DNA of 64,000 nucleotides from Flavobacterium circumlabens (GCF_004345565.1 NZ_SLWA01000003.1:124001-188000), one strand, 5' to 3'. Shown: positions 27,850 to 36,988, numbered from the stretch's first letter. The notes: generated from the sequence alone by a model not told the origin. Translations and numbers: made by a program.

Positions 27850-28911
27850 ATGAAAAAAGTAATTTTATTTCTTGGTGCTTTTGTTTTGTTTGTGTCTTTT
27901 AAAACATTGAATAATAATGAAAAAGAGTTCGTAAACAGTGGCTTCACCTCAGTACAAATAGAAACTTTATTTCAGGATAAAATTAGTATCAGGGCGATTG
28001 CAATTGATAAAGATAAGATCTGGTATGGAGGTGATAATTCTCGTTTTGGATGGTATGATTTAGATAAAAAAGAAAAATTTGAAGATCATATTTACAGGGA
28101 TACCTTAAAATTGGAATTTAGGAGTATTGCACAGACTTCAAAAAATATTTTCTTATTAAGTGTAGCTAATCCTGCCTTGTTGTATCAGGTTTCTAAAAAG
28201 ACCCAAAAAGTAAAATTAGTATACAAAGAAATCAATTCGAAAGTATTTTACGACAGTATGCAATTCTGGAACGATAAAGAAGGTATTGCAATAGGTGATC
28301 CTACAGAAGATACTTTTTCGATCATTGTTACCCGTGACGGAGGTGAAACATGGACCAAATTATTATCCGATAAATTGCCGACAAACGCTAAAGGCGAAGC
28401 TGCTTTTGCTGCCAGCAATTCAAATATAGTTATTAAAGGTGATCATACATGGCTCGTTTCGGGAGGAAAAAAAGCACGCGTTTTTTATTCTTCTGATAAA
28501 GCAAAAACATGGAAAGTTATGGATACGCCGATTGTTCAGGGAAAAACAATGACAGGAATTTTTACAGCTGATTTTTACGATTCCAAACAAGGGTTTATTG
28601 CCGGTGGAGACTATGAGCTTCCTGAGCATAAAAATGATAATAAAGCCTTTACAAAAGATGGTGGAAAAACCTGGGAAATAATAGGTCAGGAACAGGGTTT
28701 TGGATATGCCTCATGCATTCAATATGTTCCGGGAGGAAATGCCAAAGAACTGGTTTGCGTGGGTGCGTCCGGTATTCAGTATTCTGCAGATGGAGGGGCT
28801 TCCTGGAAAGAATTGTCCAATGACAATAAATTCTTTACCATTCGTTTTATTAATAAAAATACGGCAATTGCTGCGGGTTTCAATAAATTAGCCAGATTGC
28901 ATTTCAATTAA
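27850..28911 (+). CDS. BNR/Ycf48-like beta-propeller secreted protein
   Basis: This 353-residue protein has an N-terminal hydrophobic leader and repeated Asp-box (BNR) elements: RDGGETW, SSDKAKTW, TKDGGKTW and SADGGASW. They build a beta-propeller of the Ycf48/photosystem-assembly-like type, which non-photosynthetic bacteria use for other, mostly unknown roles; such genes are often called oxidoreductase. No catalytic residues can be assigned. Confidence 0.8.
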   Translation: MKKVILFLGAFVLFVSFKTLNNNEKEFVNSGFTSVQIETLFQDKISIRAIAIDKDKIWYGGDNSRFGWYDLDKKEKFEDHIYRDTLKLEFRSIAQTSKNIFLLSVANPALLYQVSKKTQKVKLVYKEINSKVFYDSMQFWNDKEGIAIGDPTEDTFSIIVTRDGGETWTKLLSDKLPTNAKGEAAFAASNSNIVIKGDHTWLVSGGKKARVFYSSDKAKTWKVMDTPIVQGKTMTGIFTADFYDSKQGFIAGGDYELPEHKNDNKAFTKDGGKTWEIIGQEQGFGYASCIQYVPGGNAKELVCVGASGIQYSADGGASWKELSNDNKFFTIRFINKNTAIAAGFNKLARLHFN

Positions 28912-28919
28912 AATAATAA

Positions 28920-28959
28920 GAACCCTAAATAATAAAGTAAGTATTATTATATAGGGTTC
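28920..28959. terminator. Hairpin between convergent genes
   Basis: GAACCCTA pairs with TAGGGTTC, and an inner ATAATA/TATTAT pair extends the stem. It lies between the beta-propeller gene and the sigma operon, which converge here. Confidence 0.65.
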
Positions 28960-28983
28960 CTATCGCTGTTGTTTCTTGCGCTG

Positions 28984-29442
28984 TTAGTTTTTAACCGCCT
29001 TATCCCGATACTGTTTTAATAATTTTCGGTTAAAATCATCTTCTGATTTTTTAAGCTTCAATATTTTTTTTGCCGAAAGAACTTTTTTAAGATTCAACAT
29101 GTATTTTTCGCGTAAAAGATATATTTCCTTATCTGTGCTTTCTATTTGTGAAAGGAGTGCAGAAGCTTCTTTTTCTGAAATTGAATTGATGTTGTCATCA
29201 TCCAGTTTACGCAGATAGGTTTTCATTTTATCATGACGCAATTCAAATTGCTTATCATCAAAAGCATTATAAATAGGCCAGAATTTTTCAGCTTCTGTAG
29301 AAGTAAGTTCAAGCTCAGTTGTTAAGAAAGAGACTTTGTAAGCTTTGATTTTTTCGCGTTTCTCATCTGTTTTGTCACTTTGTGCATAGAAAGAAAAACT
29401 AACTAAAAATAGAAGTAGCGGCAATATATTTTTGATTTTCAT
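28984..29442 (-). CDS. Exported Spy/CpxP-like helical protein
   Basis: This 152-residue protein has a signal peptide (LVSFSFYAQ) and a charged all-alpha mature part rich in Lys, Glu and Asp (SEKEASALLSQIESTDKEIY). Such proteins sit third in flavobacterial sigma/anti-sigma operons and resemble periplasmic Spy/CpxP stress proteins. It follows the putative anti-sigma gene by 17 bp on the minus strand. The resemblance is by pattern only. Confidence 0.65.
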   Translation of the reverse strand: MKIKNILPLLLFLVSFSFYAQSDKTDEKREKIKAYKVSFLTTELELTSTEAEKFWPIYNAFDDKQFELRHDKMKTYLRKLDDDNINSISEKEASALLSQIESTDKEIYLLREKYMLNLKKVLSAKKILKLKKSEDDFNRKLLKQYRDKAVKN

Positions 29443-29459
29443 ATTTTTAAGTTTTTGTT

Positions 29460-29873
29460 TTATTCTGAAATTAAATTTTCAATATTAGGATTTGAAGACA
29501 GAATGTCCTCAAGTGTTTCCTGTTCGAGGGCAACATTCTTATTAAGTGACTCAATATCTTTTGAGTCAAGCTGATTAATTAAATCATACTGATTCAGGTT
29601 AGACTGATAAGTCAAATATGTTTCTAAGGTGTTTTCGTCCAGTTCTTTTGATGTATTGTTGTAATTATTTACTATCGGAATCATTAATGCAATAACAATT
29701 ACAGCGGCGGCGAGCATTGTAAGAACCCTTTTACGTTTATAAATAGGGATAACTTTTACTTCTTGTTCATTAATTTGCTGTAAAACTCTTTCCGAAAGAG
29801 CATTAAAATAATGCTCAGGTGTTTTAAATCCTGTTGTTATCTTCGGTTCGTTTTCTAATTTAAATGCTTTCAT
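29460..29873 (-). CDS. Putative anti-sigma factor (single-pass membrane protein)
   Basis: This 137-residue protein has one transmembrane segment at about residues 48-70 (VLTMLAAAVIVIALMIPIV), a short cytoplasmic N-terminus and an acidic periplasmic C-terminus. It lies between an ECF sigma factor and a Spy-like protein in one minus-strand run, the usual place of the anti-sigma factor. No zinc-binding HxxxCxxC motif is visible, so the role is inferred from position. Confidence 0.6.
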   Translation of the reverse strand: MKAFKLENEPKITTGFKTPEHYFNALSERVLQQINEQEVKVIPIYKRKRVLTMLAAAVIVIALMIPIVNNYNNTSKELDENTLETYLTYQSNLNQYDLINQLDSKDIESLNKNVALEQETLEDILSSNPNIENLISE

Positions 29874-29906
29874 AATGTCTATAAGATATGTTTTATAACA
29901 AAAGGT

Positions 29907-30449
29907 TTAATTTGACGTAACATATAATTCAATTTTTTTTACGGCATGATGGTAAGAGGCTTTCAGTGCGCCTACAGAAGTCCCAAGAATTTCTGATATT
30001 TCTTCATATTTTAATTCCTCAAAATATTTCATCTTAAAGACCAATTGCTGTTTTTCGGGTAATGTTACTATCGCTTTCTGGAGTTTCAATTGTATCTCAT
30101 CTCCGTCAAAATAGATATCGGCTCTTAAATTTTCGATTGTTTTATTCTGTAAAGCCTCAGATGTCAACCCGTTTAGTTTTGCTTTTTGGTTCAGAAAAGT
30201 CAGGGCTTCATTGGTTGCAATCCGATACATCCAGGAAAAAAGCTTACTTTCTCCCTTGAAGTTCTTTAAATATTGAAAAATTTTTACAAAAGTATTCTGC
30301 AGCACATCATCTGCATCGTCATGATTCAAAACAATGTTTCGGATATGAGAATACAATGGCCTTTGATAATCGGACAAGAGTTTTTGAAACGCCGTGTTCT
30401 GCGTTTTGGGATTTAATAATTGTGCTATAAATTCCTTCTCGTTTGTCAA
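29907..30449 (-). CDS. ECF-type RNA polymerase sigma factor
   Basis: This 180-residue protein carries region 2 (DDADDVLQNTFVKIFQYL and GESKLFSWMYRIATNEAL) and region 4 (LPEKQQLVFKMKYFEELKYEEISEILG then SVGALKASYHHAVKKIE). This is a complete two-domain ECF sigma. It is first in an operon with a membrane anti-sigma candidate and a Spy-like protein, which suggests an envelope-stress response. Its target promoters cannot be told from the window. Confidence 0.92.
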   Translation of the reverse strand: MTNEKEFIAQLLNPKTQNTAFQKLLSDYQRPLYSHIRNIVLNHDDADDVLQNTFVKIFQYLKNFKGESKLFSWMYRIATNEALTFLNQKAKLNGLTSEALQNKTIENLRADIYFDGDEIQLKLQKAIVTLPEKQQLVFKMKYFEELKYEEISEILGTSVGALKASYHHAVKKIELYVTSN

Positions 30450-30513
30450 ACTTGTTGATTTATCTAGTTAGAATGAATTTAAAACAAAAGGTTTAATCTG
30501 CCTTTATTCTTTT

Positions 30514-31698
30514 TTAGAATTCAGACTCTTCTTGTTCTGCCGGTGGGGTTGTTGGCGGAGAAGCAGGTTTTTTTGGTTTTACAGTTGTATTCGGTTTTAC
30601 AGTCGTTGTAGTTGTAGCAGGGGGAGTAGTGGTTTCTGTTTGCGGTGTGGAAACCGGAACATTCGCAACCGGAACTACCTTAGGTTTTACCGGAAAATAG
30701 ATTTCGGTCATTAATTTAGATTGACTTTTTGTATCTAGTTTGCTTACGGTTAAGATTTCAAGATGTGACCAGCTTAAATCCGGAACTATTTTTTCGTTGT
30801 TTATAAAAGTCGTTGTTTTTGTAATTGCCTCGGCTGTATGGGAATAATCACCAGTTAAGGTCGTTTTTACCGCTTCAAAACCATTTAGTTTTCCGGATAA
30901 AATATCACTTCCCGCGCTTATCGAAATGTCTTTATTTATAGGTAAACAGATCGAAATTTTGGCTAAACCGATTGCTGTATCATAAGTATGATAAATGATA
31001 AATGGCTTTCCGCTGGTCTGTAAACCGTTTGTCTGACTAAAATGTATCAGTTTCGGAATTACAACTCTGGCATTTTTATTTATCTTTTGAATTTCACTTG
31101 TAAAAGTCTGTCTGATATAAGGTGTTTCCGTTTTCTTTACAACACCATTGACTTTAATGGCGTATGTTTTAGTTTCGTAGTTTAGGTTTTTATCAATATT
31201 TACAAGGCTTTTTTCATAAACAGTTCCAATCACATTATCAAAACCGCCATTTAGTGCTGTGTATATTTTAAACATAAAACTCATCGTTCCTTTTGCCTTC
31301 CAGGTCACTTTTGTTTTACCGGCCAAAGTGTCTTTGAAGGTCCAGTTTACATCTGCCTGAGTTCCGTTGAAAGTCATTTTTTGATGAATGCTTTCTCCGT
31401 CTTTTGTTTTTAGCGTAAGCGAATTCCCTGTTCCTTCAGTGCCTTCCCATGAAAATGAGGCTCCGTTGCCAATTGTATTCGCCGGAAATGACATTTTCAT
31501 CGTTGGATCTTCAATAGACCAGGATTCAAAATCTTCAAAATTTCTAAAATCATTTACGTAGTTATAGACCGTATTTCTTGGTGAATTGATTACTTTACTT
31601 CTTTCTATGGAAAAATCTCCTTTTTGAGTAGCTACAAAAACAGTAAGGGCAACTAAGCTTAGTAACGCTAAAAGAAACAGATATTTTAAAATCTTCAT
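30514..31698 (-). CDS. SRPBCC/START-like protein with Pro/Thr-rich tail
   Basis: This 394-residue protein has an N-terminal membrane helix (YLFLLALLSLVALTVFVA), then a polyketide-cyclase/SRPBCC domain (about residues 30-180, IERSKVINSPRNTVYNYVND). A second domain follows, then a C-terminal stretch of about 50 residues rich in Pro, Thr and Val. The SRPBCC fold binds hydrophobic ligands. The ligand is unknown. It stands alone on the minus strand. Confidence 0.75.
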   Translation of the reverse strand: MKILKYLFLLALLSLVALTVFVATQKGDFSIERSKVINSPRNTVYNYVNDFRNFEDFESWSIEDPTMKMSFPANTIGNGASFSWEGTEGTGNSLTLKTKDGESIHQKMTFNGTQADVNWTFKDTLAGKTKVTWKAKGTMSFMFKIYTALNGGFDNVIGTVYEKSLVNIDKNLNYETKTYAIKVNGVVKKTETPYIRQTFTSEIQKINKNARVVIPKLIHFSQTNGLQTSGKPFIIYHTYDTAIGLAKISICLPINKDISISAGSDILSGKLNGFEAVKTTLTGDYSHTAEAITKTTTFINNEKIVPDLSWSHLEILTVSKLDTKSQSKLMTEIYFPVKPKVVPVANVPVSTPQTETTTPPATTTTTVKPNTTVKPKKPASPPTTPPAEQEESEF

Positions 31699-31885
31699 TG
31701 GGTAGGTTGTTTGGTGTCGTAAAGTTATAAATTTTATTACTAGTCTTGGGGGCGGTATTAAATATAAATAACAATTTTTGCTTATATTCTGATCAAATAG
31801 TGTTTAAATAAAACAATTTTTGAAAATAGTAGGCAAATCTCCGGTGTTTATTTTTGATTTTTAAATATAAGCAAAAAATCGATAC

Positions 31886-32074
31886 TTATCTTTTTAAAAA
31901 TATTTTGATGACAAATAAGATCGCAATAAAAAGAAGGAAACCAATCAGTACTTTATAATTTCCCTTATAAAAAACTTTATGTAATGCCAGATCTTTTCGA
32001 TAAGCAAATATCATTACGATTACAAATGCAATAAAAAAACAGAGTGCGAATATTAATTGTCCTTGACTAAACAT
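31886..32074 (-). CDS. Small two-helix membrane protein
   Basis: This 62-residue protein contains two hydrophobic segments (LIFALCFFIAFVIVMIFAY and VLIGFLLFIAILFVIKIFL) joined by a basic loop (RKDLALHKVFYKGNYK). Proteins of this size and form recur in Flavobacterium. The function is unknown. Confidence 0.65.
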   Translation of the reverse strand: MFSQGQLIFALCFFIAFVIVMIFAYRKDLALHKVFYKGNYKVLIGFLLFIAILFVIKIFLKR

Positions 32075-32156
32075 AGTTGAAAATTATTTTTGGCAAATTT
32101 AGAGAATTGTATAGGAATAGTTACTAATTTGGTAGTTCAATTAATTAAATAAAATC

Positions 32157-32537
32157 ATGAAAAAGCAAATAGATGCAGTTAAGGAATTCCACACTGCTTT
32201 TAAAATAGGGCACAGCGAAACGCCGGTTGCAGATTTAGGCGAAACTAAAAAATACCTTCGCTATAATTTAATGAAAGAAGAAAATGAGGAATATCTGGAT
32301 GCAGCTCAGAAAAATGATTTAGTTGAAATCGCTGATGCACTGGGAGATATGATGTATATTTTGTGCGGAACTATTATTGAACACGGCTTGCAGGATAAAA
32401 TCGAGGCTGTTTTTGATGAGATTCAGCGTAGCAATATGAGTAAATTGGGCGAAGACGGAAAGCCTATTTACAGGGAAGACGGAAAAGTCATGAAAGGGCC
32501 GAATTATTTTAAACCGGATTTTTCGAAACTGTTATAA
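32157..32537 (+). CDS. MazG-like nucleoside triphosphate pyrophosphohydrolase
   Basis: This 126-residue all-alpha protein shows the metal-binding pattern of the MazG/phosphoribosyl-ATP-pyrophosphohydrolase-like superfamily: EENEEYLDAA followed by EIADALGDMMYIL (ExxE ... ExxD). It would hydrolyse a non-canonical or excess nucleotide. A bidirectional terminator follows it. Confidence 0.85.
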   Translation: MKKQIDAVKEFHTAFKIGHSETPVADLGETKKYLRYNLMKEENEEYLDAAQKNDLVEIADALGDMMYILCGTIIEHGLQDKIEAVFDEIQRSNMSKLGEDGKPIYREDGKVMKGPNYFKPDFSKLL

Positions 32538-32541
32538 AAAC

Positions 32542-32577
32542 AAAGCCCGACAAATTTTAAAAATTTGTCGGGCTTTT
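32542..32577. terminator. Bidirectional terminator
   Basis: AAAGCCCGACAAATTT and its exact complement face each other around a 3-nt loop. The hairpin separates the convergent MazG-like and ilvE genes. Confidence 0.85.
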
Positions 32578-32597
32578 ATGTTTTAAAGGACTTTTAT

Positions 32598-33668
32598 TTA
32601 TTGAACTTTTACTGTCCAGCCAAAAGTATCTTCAGAAAGTTTGTTTTGAAGACTTGTTAGTTTTTCTTTTAAAAGAGAAGCATAAGAATTTTCAACCGGC
32701 GTCATTTCGTAATACGTATCCTGATAAGAGAATCCTTTAATAACGCTGATAACAGCAGCAGTTCCGGCTCCAAAGATTTCTTTCAAAGTTCCGTTTTTAG
32801 CCGCTTCTACCAATTCTGAAACGATAACAGGACGAACGTCTACATTTAATCCTTCTTTTTCGGCCATAGCAATTAAACTCTTTCTGGTAATACCATCTAA
32901 AATTCTTTCACTTGTCGGAGCAGTAAGTAAAGTATTGTTTATTCTGAAGAAAACGTTCATTGTACCCGCTTCTTCCAGTTTTGTATGTGTTGCATCATCT
33001 GTCCAGATCACTTGTTGAAATCCTTCTTTGTTGGCAAGATTAGTTGGGTAAAACTGTGCAGCATAGTTTCCGGCAGCTTTTGCAGCTCCGATTCCACCAT
33101 TTGCTGCCCTGCTGTAATGTTCAGCAATAATTACTTTTACTTCACCGGCATAATAAGATTGTGCAGGAGAAAGTAAAATCATGAATTTATATTCATCAGA
33201 CGGGTTTGCCACAACACCTGCGCCGGTAGCAATCATAAAAGGACGGATGTACATACTGCTTCCGTTTCCTCTCTTGATCCATTCCTGATCTAATTTCAGT
33301 AATTCATTCAAACCATCCATAAAAACATCTTCCGGAACTTCAGGCATTGCCATACGAACTGCAGAATTGTTAAAACGCTTGAAGTTTTCATCAGGTCTGA
33401 ACAACCAAACATCATTGTTCTCATCTTTATAAGCTTTCATACCTTCGAAAATAGCCTGTCCGTAATGGAAGACTTTTGAAGAAGGGTCCATCAAAATAGG
33501 AGCATAGGGCTTAATGACAGGATTTTGCCACTGGCCATTTTTAAAATCACATTCAAATAAATGGTCTGTAAAAACAGAGCCAAAGCTTAGGTTTTCAAAG
33601 TCAACTTCGCTTATTTTCGAAGAAGTAGCTTTTCTGATTTCAATTTTGCTTGTTTGAGTTGTACTCAT
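32598..33668 (-). CDS. ilvE: Branched-chain amino acid aminotransferase
   Basis: This 356-residue fold-type IV PLP enzyme includes the lysine segment AAKAAGNYAAQFYPTN and the LEEAGTMNVFF and LDGITRKSLIAMA motifs of class II BCATs. It transfers the amino group between glutamate and branched-chain 2-oxo acids. It is monocistronic. In the gap upstream, TAATTTTG on the minus strand (33759-33752) fits a -7 box. Confidence 0.93.
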   Translation of the reverse strand: MSTTQTSKIEIRKATSSKISEVDFENLSFGSVFTDHLFECDFKNGQWQNPVIKPYAPILMDPSSKVFHYGQAIFEGMKAYKDENNDVWLFRPDENFKRFNNSAVRMAMPEVPEDVFMDGLNELLKLDQEWIKRGNGSSMYIRPFMIATGAGVVANPSDEYKFMILLSPAQSYYAGEVKVIIAEHYSRAANGGIGAAKAAGNYAAQFYPTNLANKEGFQQVIWTDDATHTKLEEAGTMNVFFRINNTLLTAPTSERILDGITRKSLIAMAEKEGLNVDVRPVIVSELVEAAKNGTLKEIFGAGTAAVISVIKGFSYQDTYYEMTPVENSYASLLKEKLTSLQNKLSEDTFGWTVKVQ

Positions 33669-33914
33669 AAGTATGTAAAGGTTTTATAGAATTTTCATTT
33701 CAATAGAAAAACTAAAGCAATGATCTGGTCTAAAATTGATTTTAATAAATGCAAAATTAAGTAAAAATATGTAATTTACTTAGTAAAACTGCATTAATTA
33801 CCGCATTTGACTGAGATTTATTTATCTTATAACAAACTCAAAAAATTGGCACAGTTTTATAAAGAATTTATGAAAAAACCATCGATTTTTAAGGCTTTAC
33901 GCATTTGTTTTGAC

Positions 33915-33922
33915 TAAATTTG
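33915..33922 (+). promoter_or_regulatory. Candidate -7 box for mnmD
   Basis: TAAATTTG is an exact TAnnTTTG match 54 bp before the mnmD start. The 33669-33975 gap otherwise holds only the ilvE promoter region (a minus-strand -7 candidate at 33752-33759) and AT-rich sequence. Confidence 0.5.
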
Positions 33923-33975
33923 ACTCCTGAATTAACTTGAAAACCAACGAAATCGTATCGTAAATTTTTAAAAAG

Positions 33976-34641
33976 GTGAAAAGAGAAATAATTAAAACGC
34001 TAGATGGCTCAACAACAATTCATTTGCAGGAATGGGATGAATGTTATCACTCTAAACACGGAGCAATTCAGGAAGCTAAACATGTATTTATTAAAAACGG
34101 ACTTTCCTTATTTGAGCGTAATCCGGTTAGTATTCTGGAAATAGGTTTTGGTACAGGACTAAATGCTTTTATTACTTTTTTGGAGGGAGTTCAAAAACAA
34201 CAAAAAATAAAGTATGTTGGAGTAGAAGCCTACCCGGTTGAAGCGAAAGAAGTTTTGGAAATGAATTATGTTGCTGAATTAGAAGCTGATGCCTACAAAG
34301 CTGTCTTTGCAAAAATGCATGAATGTGAATGGAATGAGGAAATCGCAATAAGTACCGATTTTTCGTTAACGAAAAGGAAACAATTTTTTGATGAAATAAA
34401 CGATTTTGAGATTTTTGATTTGATTTACTTTGACGCCTTCGGATACAGGGTGCAGCCGGAGCTGTGGAGCACTGAAATTTTTCAGAAAATGTACGATAGC
34501 TTAAAACCTAATGGTGTTTTGGTAACTTACGCTGCAAGAGGCGTTGTTAAAAGAAGTATGATTGCTGTTGGATTTACCGTCGAAAAGCTGGCAGGCCCTC
34601 CGGGGAAAAGAGAAATGTTTCGGGCTTTTAAAAAGGTTTAA
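33976..34641 (+). CDS. mnmD: tRNA (5-methylaminomethyl-2-thiouridine)(34)-methyltransferase MnmD
   Basis: This 221-residue methyltransferase uses a GTG start, and no ATG lies upstream in frame that would fit. The SAM-binding motif is ILEIGFGTGLNAFITFLEG, and the ending AGPPGKREMFRA is typical of MnmD and of the MnmC methyltransferase half. It adds the last methyl group at wobble U34 of certain tRNAs. The separate oxidase half is not in the window, as expected for stand-alone MnmD. Confidence 0.88.
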   Translation: MKREIIKTLDGSTTIHLQEWDECYHSKHGAIQEAKHVFIKNGLSLFERNPVSILEIGFGTGLNAFITFLEGVQKQQKIKYVGVEAYPVEAKEVLEMNYVAELEADAYKAVFAKMHECEWNEEIAISTDFSLTKRKQFFDEINDFEIFDLIYFDAFGYRVQPELWSTEIFQKMYDSLKPNGVLVTYAARGVVKRSMIAVGFTVEKLAGPPGKREMFRAFKKV

Positions 34642-34753
34642 ATGAGTTGTTTAGAATAGTTCTAAATTGATTTATGTATATTAAGAAAACGTATTCGTTG
34701 CTAAAGTTTTTAAAAAAATAAGTTAAAATCAATGTTTATATATCATATTTGTT

Positions 34754-34761
34754 TAAATTTG
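34754..34761 (+). promoter_or_regulatory. Candidate -7 box
   Basis: TAAATTTG is an exact TAnnTTTG match 46 bp before the ATG at 34808. The -33 side is AT-rich without a clear TTTG. Confidence 0.45.
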
Positions 34762-34807
34762 CTGCAAGTTTAAAAATATAGATAACCCCCAACAATCTTA
34801 TTTTATT

Positions 34808-35005
34808 ATGTCAAAAATGATGTTTGATTACACGAAATCAATACTTGAGAGAGTTAGTTTCGACCCGATACTTTTCTGTAAAGAATTAGAGAAAGCTATC
34901 AAAACACTGTTACCGTACGAAATGGAACAATTACAAGAATGGTTATTAAATTTCATAATTGAGAAACCAGAATTAAAACAAAGTTTACTACTAATTAACG
35001 TATAA
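34808..35005 (+). CDS. Small conserved cytoplasmic protein
   Basis: This 65-residue helical protein (SKMMFDYTKSILERVSFD, then LPYEMEQLQEWLLNFI) has no signal or membrane segment. It has its own promoter candidate and a perfect terminator, which supports it as a real gene. Close relatives seem common in Flavobacteriia. The function is unknown. Confidence 0.7.
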   Translation: MSKMMFDYTKSILERVSFDPILFCKELEKAIKTLLPYEMEQLQEWLLNFIIEKPELKQSLLLINV

Positions 35006-35040
35006 AAAAAGGAGCCAATTGCAATTGGCTCCTTTTTTAT
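35006..35040. terminator. Bidirectional terminator (perfect palindrome)
   Basis: GGAGCCAATT directly abuts its complement around GC, flanked by seven A and six T. It ends both the small plus-strand gene and oxyR. Confidence 0.9.
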
Positions 35041-35042
35041 TT

Positions 35043-35984
35043 TTATTTCTTTTGTAGCGGACTAATGATTTGAACATTCTGAAAAACAATTGCTCCTTTT
35101 ACAACTCCGGCGATTGTGGATCTTAACGCGTCAATGATTTGCATTTTTAATTCGCTTTTAGGGTAAATTAAACTTACCTCGCGAGCCGGTTTTGGTTCCT
35201 TAAAGTTACGTAGTTTCAGTTTATCGGAATCTTTTAAGTCCAAAGTGTGCAAGTACGGAAGTAACGTTGTACCAAGACCTTCGTCTGCTAATTTTATAAG
35301 AGTTTCAAAACTTCCGCTTTGAATCTGAAAATTATTCTGGTCGATATCAGTTCCATTTTTACATAAATTCAAAATCCCGTCCCTAAAACAATGTCCATCC
35401 TGTAAAAGCAGGATTTCATTCAGGTTTAAATCGGAAACCTCAATTTCTGTTTTCTCAAAACTGGCATGATGTTCCGGTATATAAGCTACAAAAGGCTCGA
35501 AGTATAAAACAATTTCTTTGATTTTTTCGTCTTCTAACGGAGTGGCAGCAATCGCAGCATCCAAATGACCATTTTTTAATTTTGTTATAATTTCATCTGT
35601 ATTTAACTCTTCGATAAGGAGTTTTACTTTTGGGTATTTTTTGATGAAATTACTTAAAAACATAGGTAAAAGTGTCGGCATGATCGTCGGAATAATTCCC
35701 AAACGAAATTCTCCGCCAATAAACCCCTTTTGCTGTTCTACAATATCTTTAATTCTGTCTGCTTCGTTTACAATGTTTTTGGCCTGATTTACAATTTTAT
35801 GGCCTATATCTGTAAGCTGAATTGGTTTTTTGCTCCTGTCAAAAATCAGGATGTTAAGTTCCTCTTCAATTTTCTGAATTTGCATACTTAAGGTAGGCTG
35901 GGTTACAAAACATTTTTCCGCAGCAAGTGTGAAATTTTTATGTTCGGCAACAGCTAACACATATTGTAATTGAGTTATCGTCAT
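35043..35984 (-). CDS. oxyR: LysR-type hydrogen peroxide sensor OxyR
   Basis: This 313-residue protein has the LysR HTH at the N-terminus (TLAAEKCFVTQPTLSMQIQK) and an effector domain with the redox pair Cys199 and Cys208 in GHCFRDGILNLC. The residue numbers match the disulfide switch of E. coli OxyR. It is divergent from dps across a 107-bp gap. dps is a classical OxyR target, so direct control from that shared region is likely. Confidence 0.93.
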   Translation of the reverse strand: MTITQLQYVLAVAEHKNFTLAAEKCFVTQPTLSMQIQKIEEELNILIFDRSKKPIQLTDIGHKIVNQAKNIVNEADRIKDIVEQQKGFIGGEFRLGIIPTIMPTLLPMFLSNFIKKYPKVKLLIEELNTDEIITKLKNGHLDAAIAATPLEDEKIKEIVLYFEPFVAYIPEHHASFEKTEIEVSDLNLNEILLLQDGHCFRDGILNLCKNGTDIDQNNFQIQSGSFETLIKLADEGLGTTLLPYLHTLDLKDSDKLKLRNFKEPKPAREVSLIYPKSELKMQIIDALRSTIAGVVKGAIVFQNVQIISPLQKK

Positions 35985-36091
35985 GTTGATAGTATTTTTT
36001 GATGCAAAAATAAGAAAATATAATTTTTATTGATATAAAATTTAAGGAACTTGCTGTAGTTTTGTAGTAAATTAGTGTAAAAAACAAGATT

Positions 36092-36571
36092 ATGAAAACA
36101 AATATTTTAGGATTACCGGTAAAAGAGTCAGAATTAGTAGTAAAAGAATTAAATATATTATTGTCCAATTTTCAGGTCTATTATCAAAACCTAAGAGGAA
36201 TTCACTGGAACATCAGAGGGAAACGTTTCTTTGATCTTCATGTGAAATTTGAAGAATTGTATACAGACGCACAACTAAAAATTGATATGATAGCCGAAAG
36301 AGTTTTAACTATTGGCGGAACACCTCTTCATACTTTTGAAGATTATATTAAAAACAACAAATTAACCATTGGAAAAAATATTTCTAATGATGAAAAAGCA
36401 GTACAGTTAATTGTTCATTCTCTGTCTGATTTATTAAAAATTGAAAGAGAAATTCTGAATAAATCAGATGAAATTAATGATGAAGGAACAAATTCCATGA
36501 TGAGTGATTTTATTGCAGAGCAGGAAAAGACCATTTGGATGATGAATGCCTGGTTAGAAGAAACATTATAA
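36092..36571 (+). CDS. dps: Dps-family DNA-protecting ferritin-like protein
   Basis: This 159-residue four-helix protein has the Dps ferroxidase signature (GIHWNIRGKRFFDLHVKFEELY). Dps dodecamers oxidise and store iron with peroxide and bind DNA. The gene is divergent from oxyR, consistent with peroxide induction. A hairpin terminator follows at 36593-36628. Confidence 0.95.
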   Translation: MKTNILGLPVKESELVVKELNILLSNFQVYYQNLRGIHWNIRGKRFFDLHVKFEELYTDAQLKIDMIAERVLTIGGTPLHTFEDYIKNNKLTIGKNISNDEKAVQLIVHSLSDLLKIEREILNKSDEINDEGTNSMMSDFIAEQEKTIWMMNAWLEETL

Positions 36572-36592
36572 AAATCTCATTATAAATGAGTT

Positions 36593-36628
36593 AAAATCAG
36601 AATGGTGAAATTTAATCATTCTGATTTT
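36593..36628 (+). terminator. Terminator of dps
   Basis: AAAATCAGAATG pairs with CATTCTGATTTT and a T run follows. Confidence 0.8.
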
Positions 36629-36638
36629 TTATGAATGT

Positions 36639-36646
36639 TAAATTTG
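36639..36646 (+). promoter_or_regulatory. Candidate -7 box
   Basis: TAAATTTG, an exact TAnnTTTG match, lies 58 bp before the ATG at 36704. Confidence 0.45.
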
Positions 36647-36703
36647 TATAAATTTTTTGCCTTCAGGCTTTGATTTTATTCGTTTAAAGCTATTTTTGCC
36701 ACA

Positions 36704-36988
36704 ATGAAATTAATCGCTCGCATATTACTATTCATATTTATTGCTTTTTTATCCACCCCAACTATTGTGACGGTAATAAAAAAAAGCAGTAATACGGCTG
36801 TAGCCTTCAGTTTTTCTGAAGAGGAGCAAGCGCACAAAGAACTTAAAGCAGCTGTTTTTGCAGCTATATTTCAGCATGAATTGGTTATGCCAGTTTTTAA
36901 TGAGTGTAAAATCATATTATCAGGCAATATTGTAAAGTTAGATAATATTTCTCCAAGCATTTTTGCTCCACCTCCAAATTTGGCATAA
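36704..36988 (+). CDS. Small exported or membrane-anchored protein
   Basis: This 94-residue protein has an N-terminal hydrophobic leader (LIARILLFIFIAFLSTPTIV) and a short polar mature part ending IFAPPPNLA. It lies 80 bp upstream of the SulP transporter on the same strand. I do not recognise the family. The position suggests a link to the anion transporter, but that is a guess. Confidence 0.55.
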   Translation: MKLIARILLFIFIAFLSTPTIVTVIKKSSNTAVAFSFSEEEQAHKELKAAVFAAIFQHELVMPVFNECKIILSGNIVKLDNISPSIFAPPPNLA

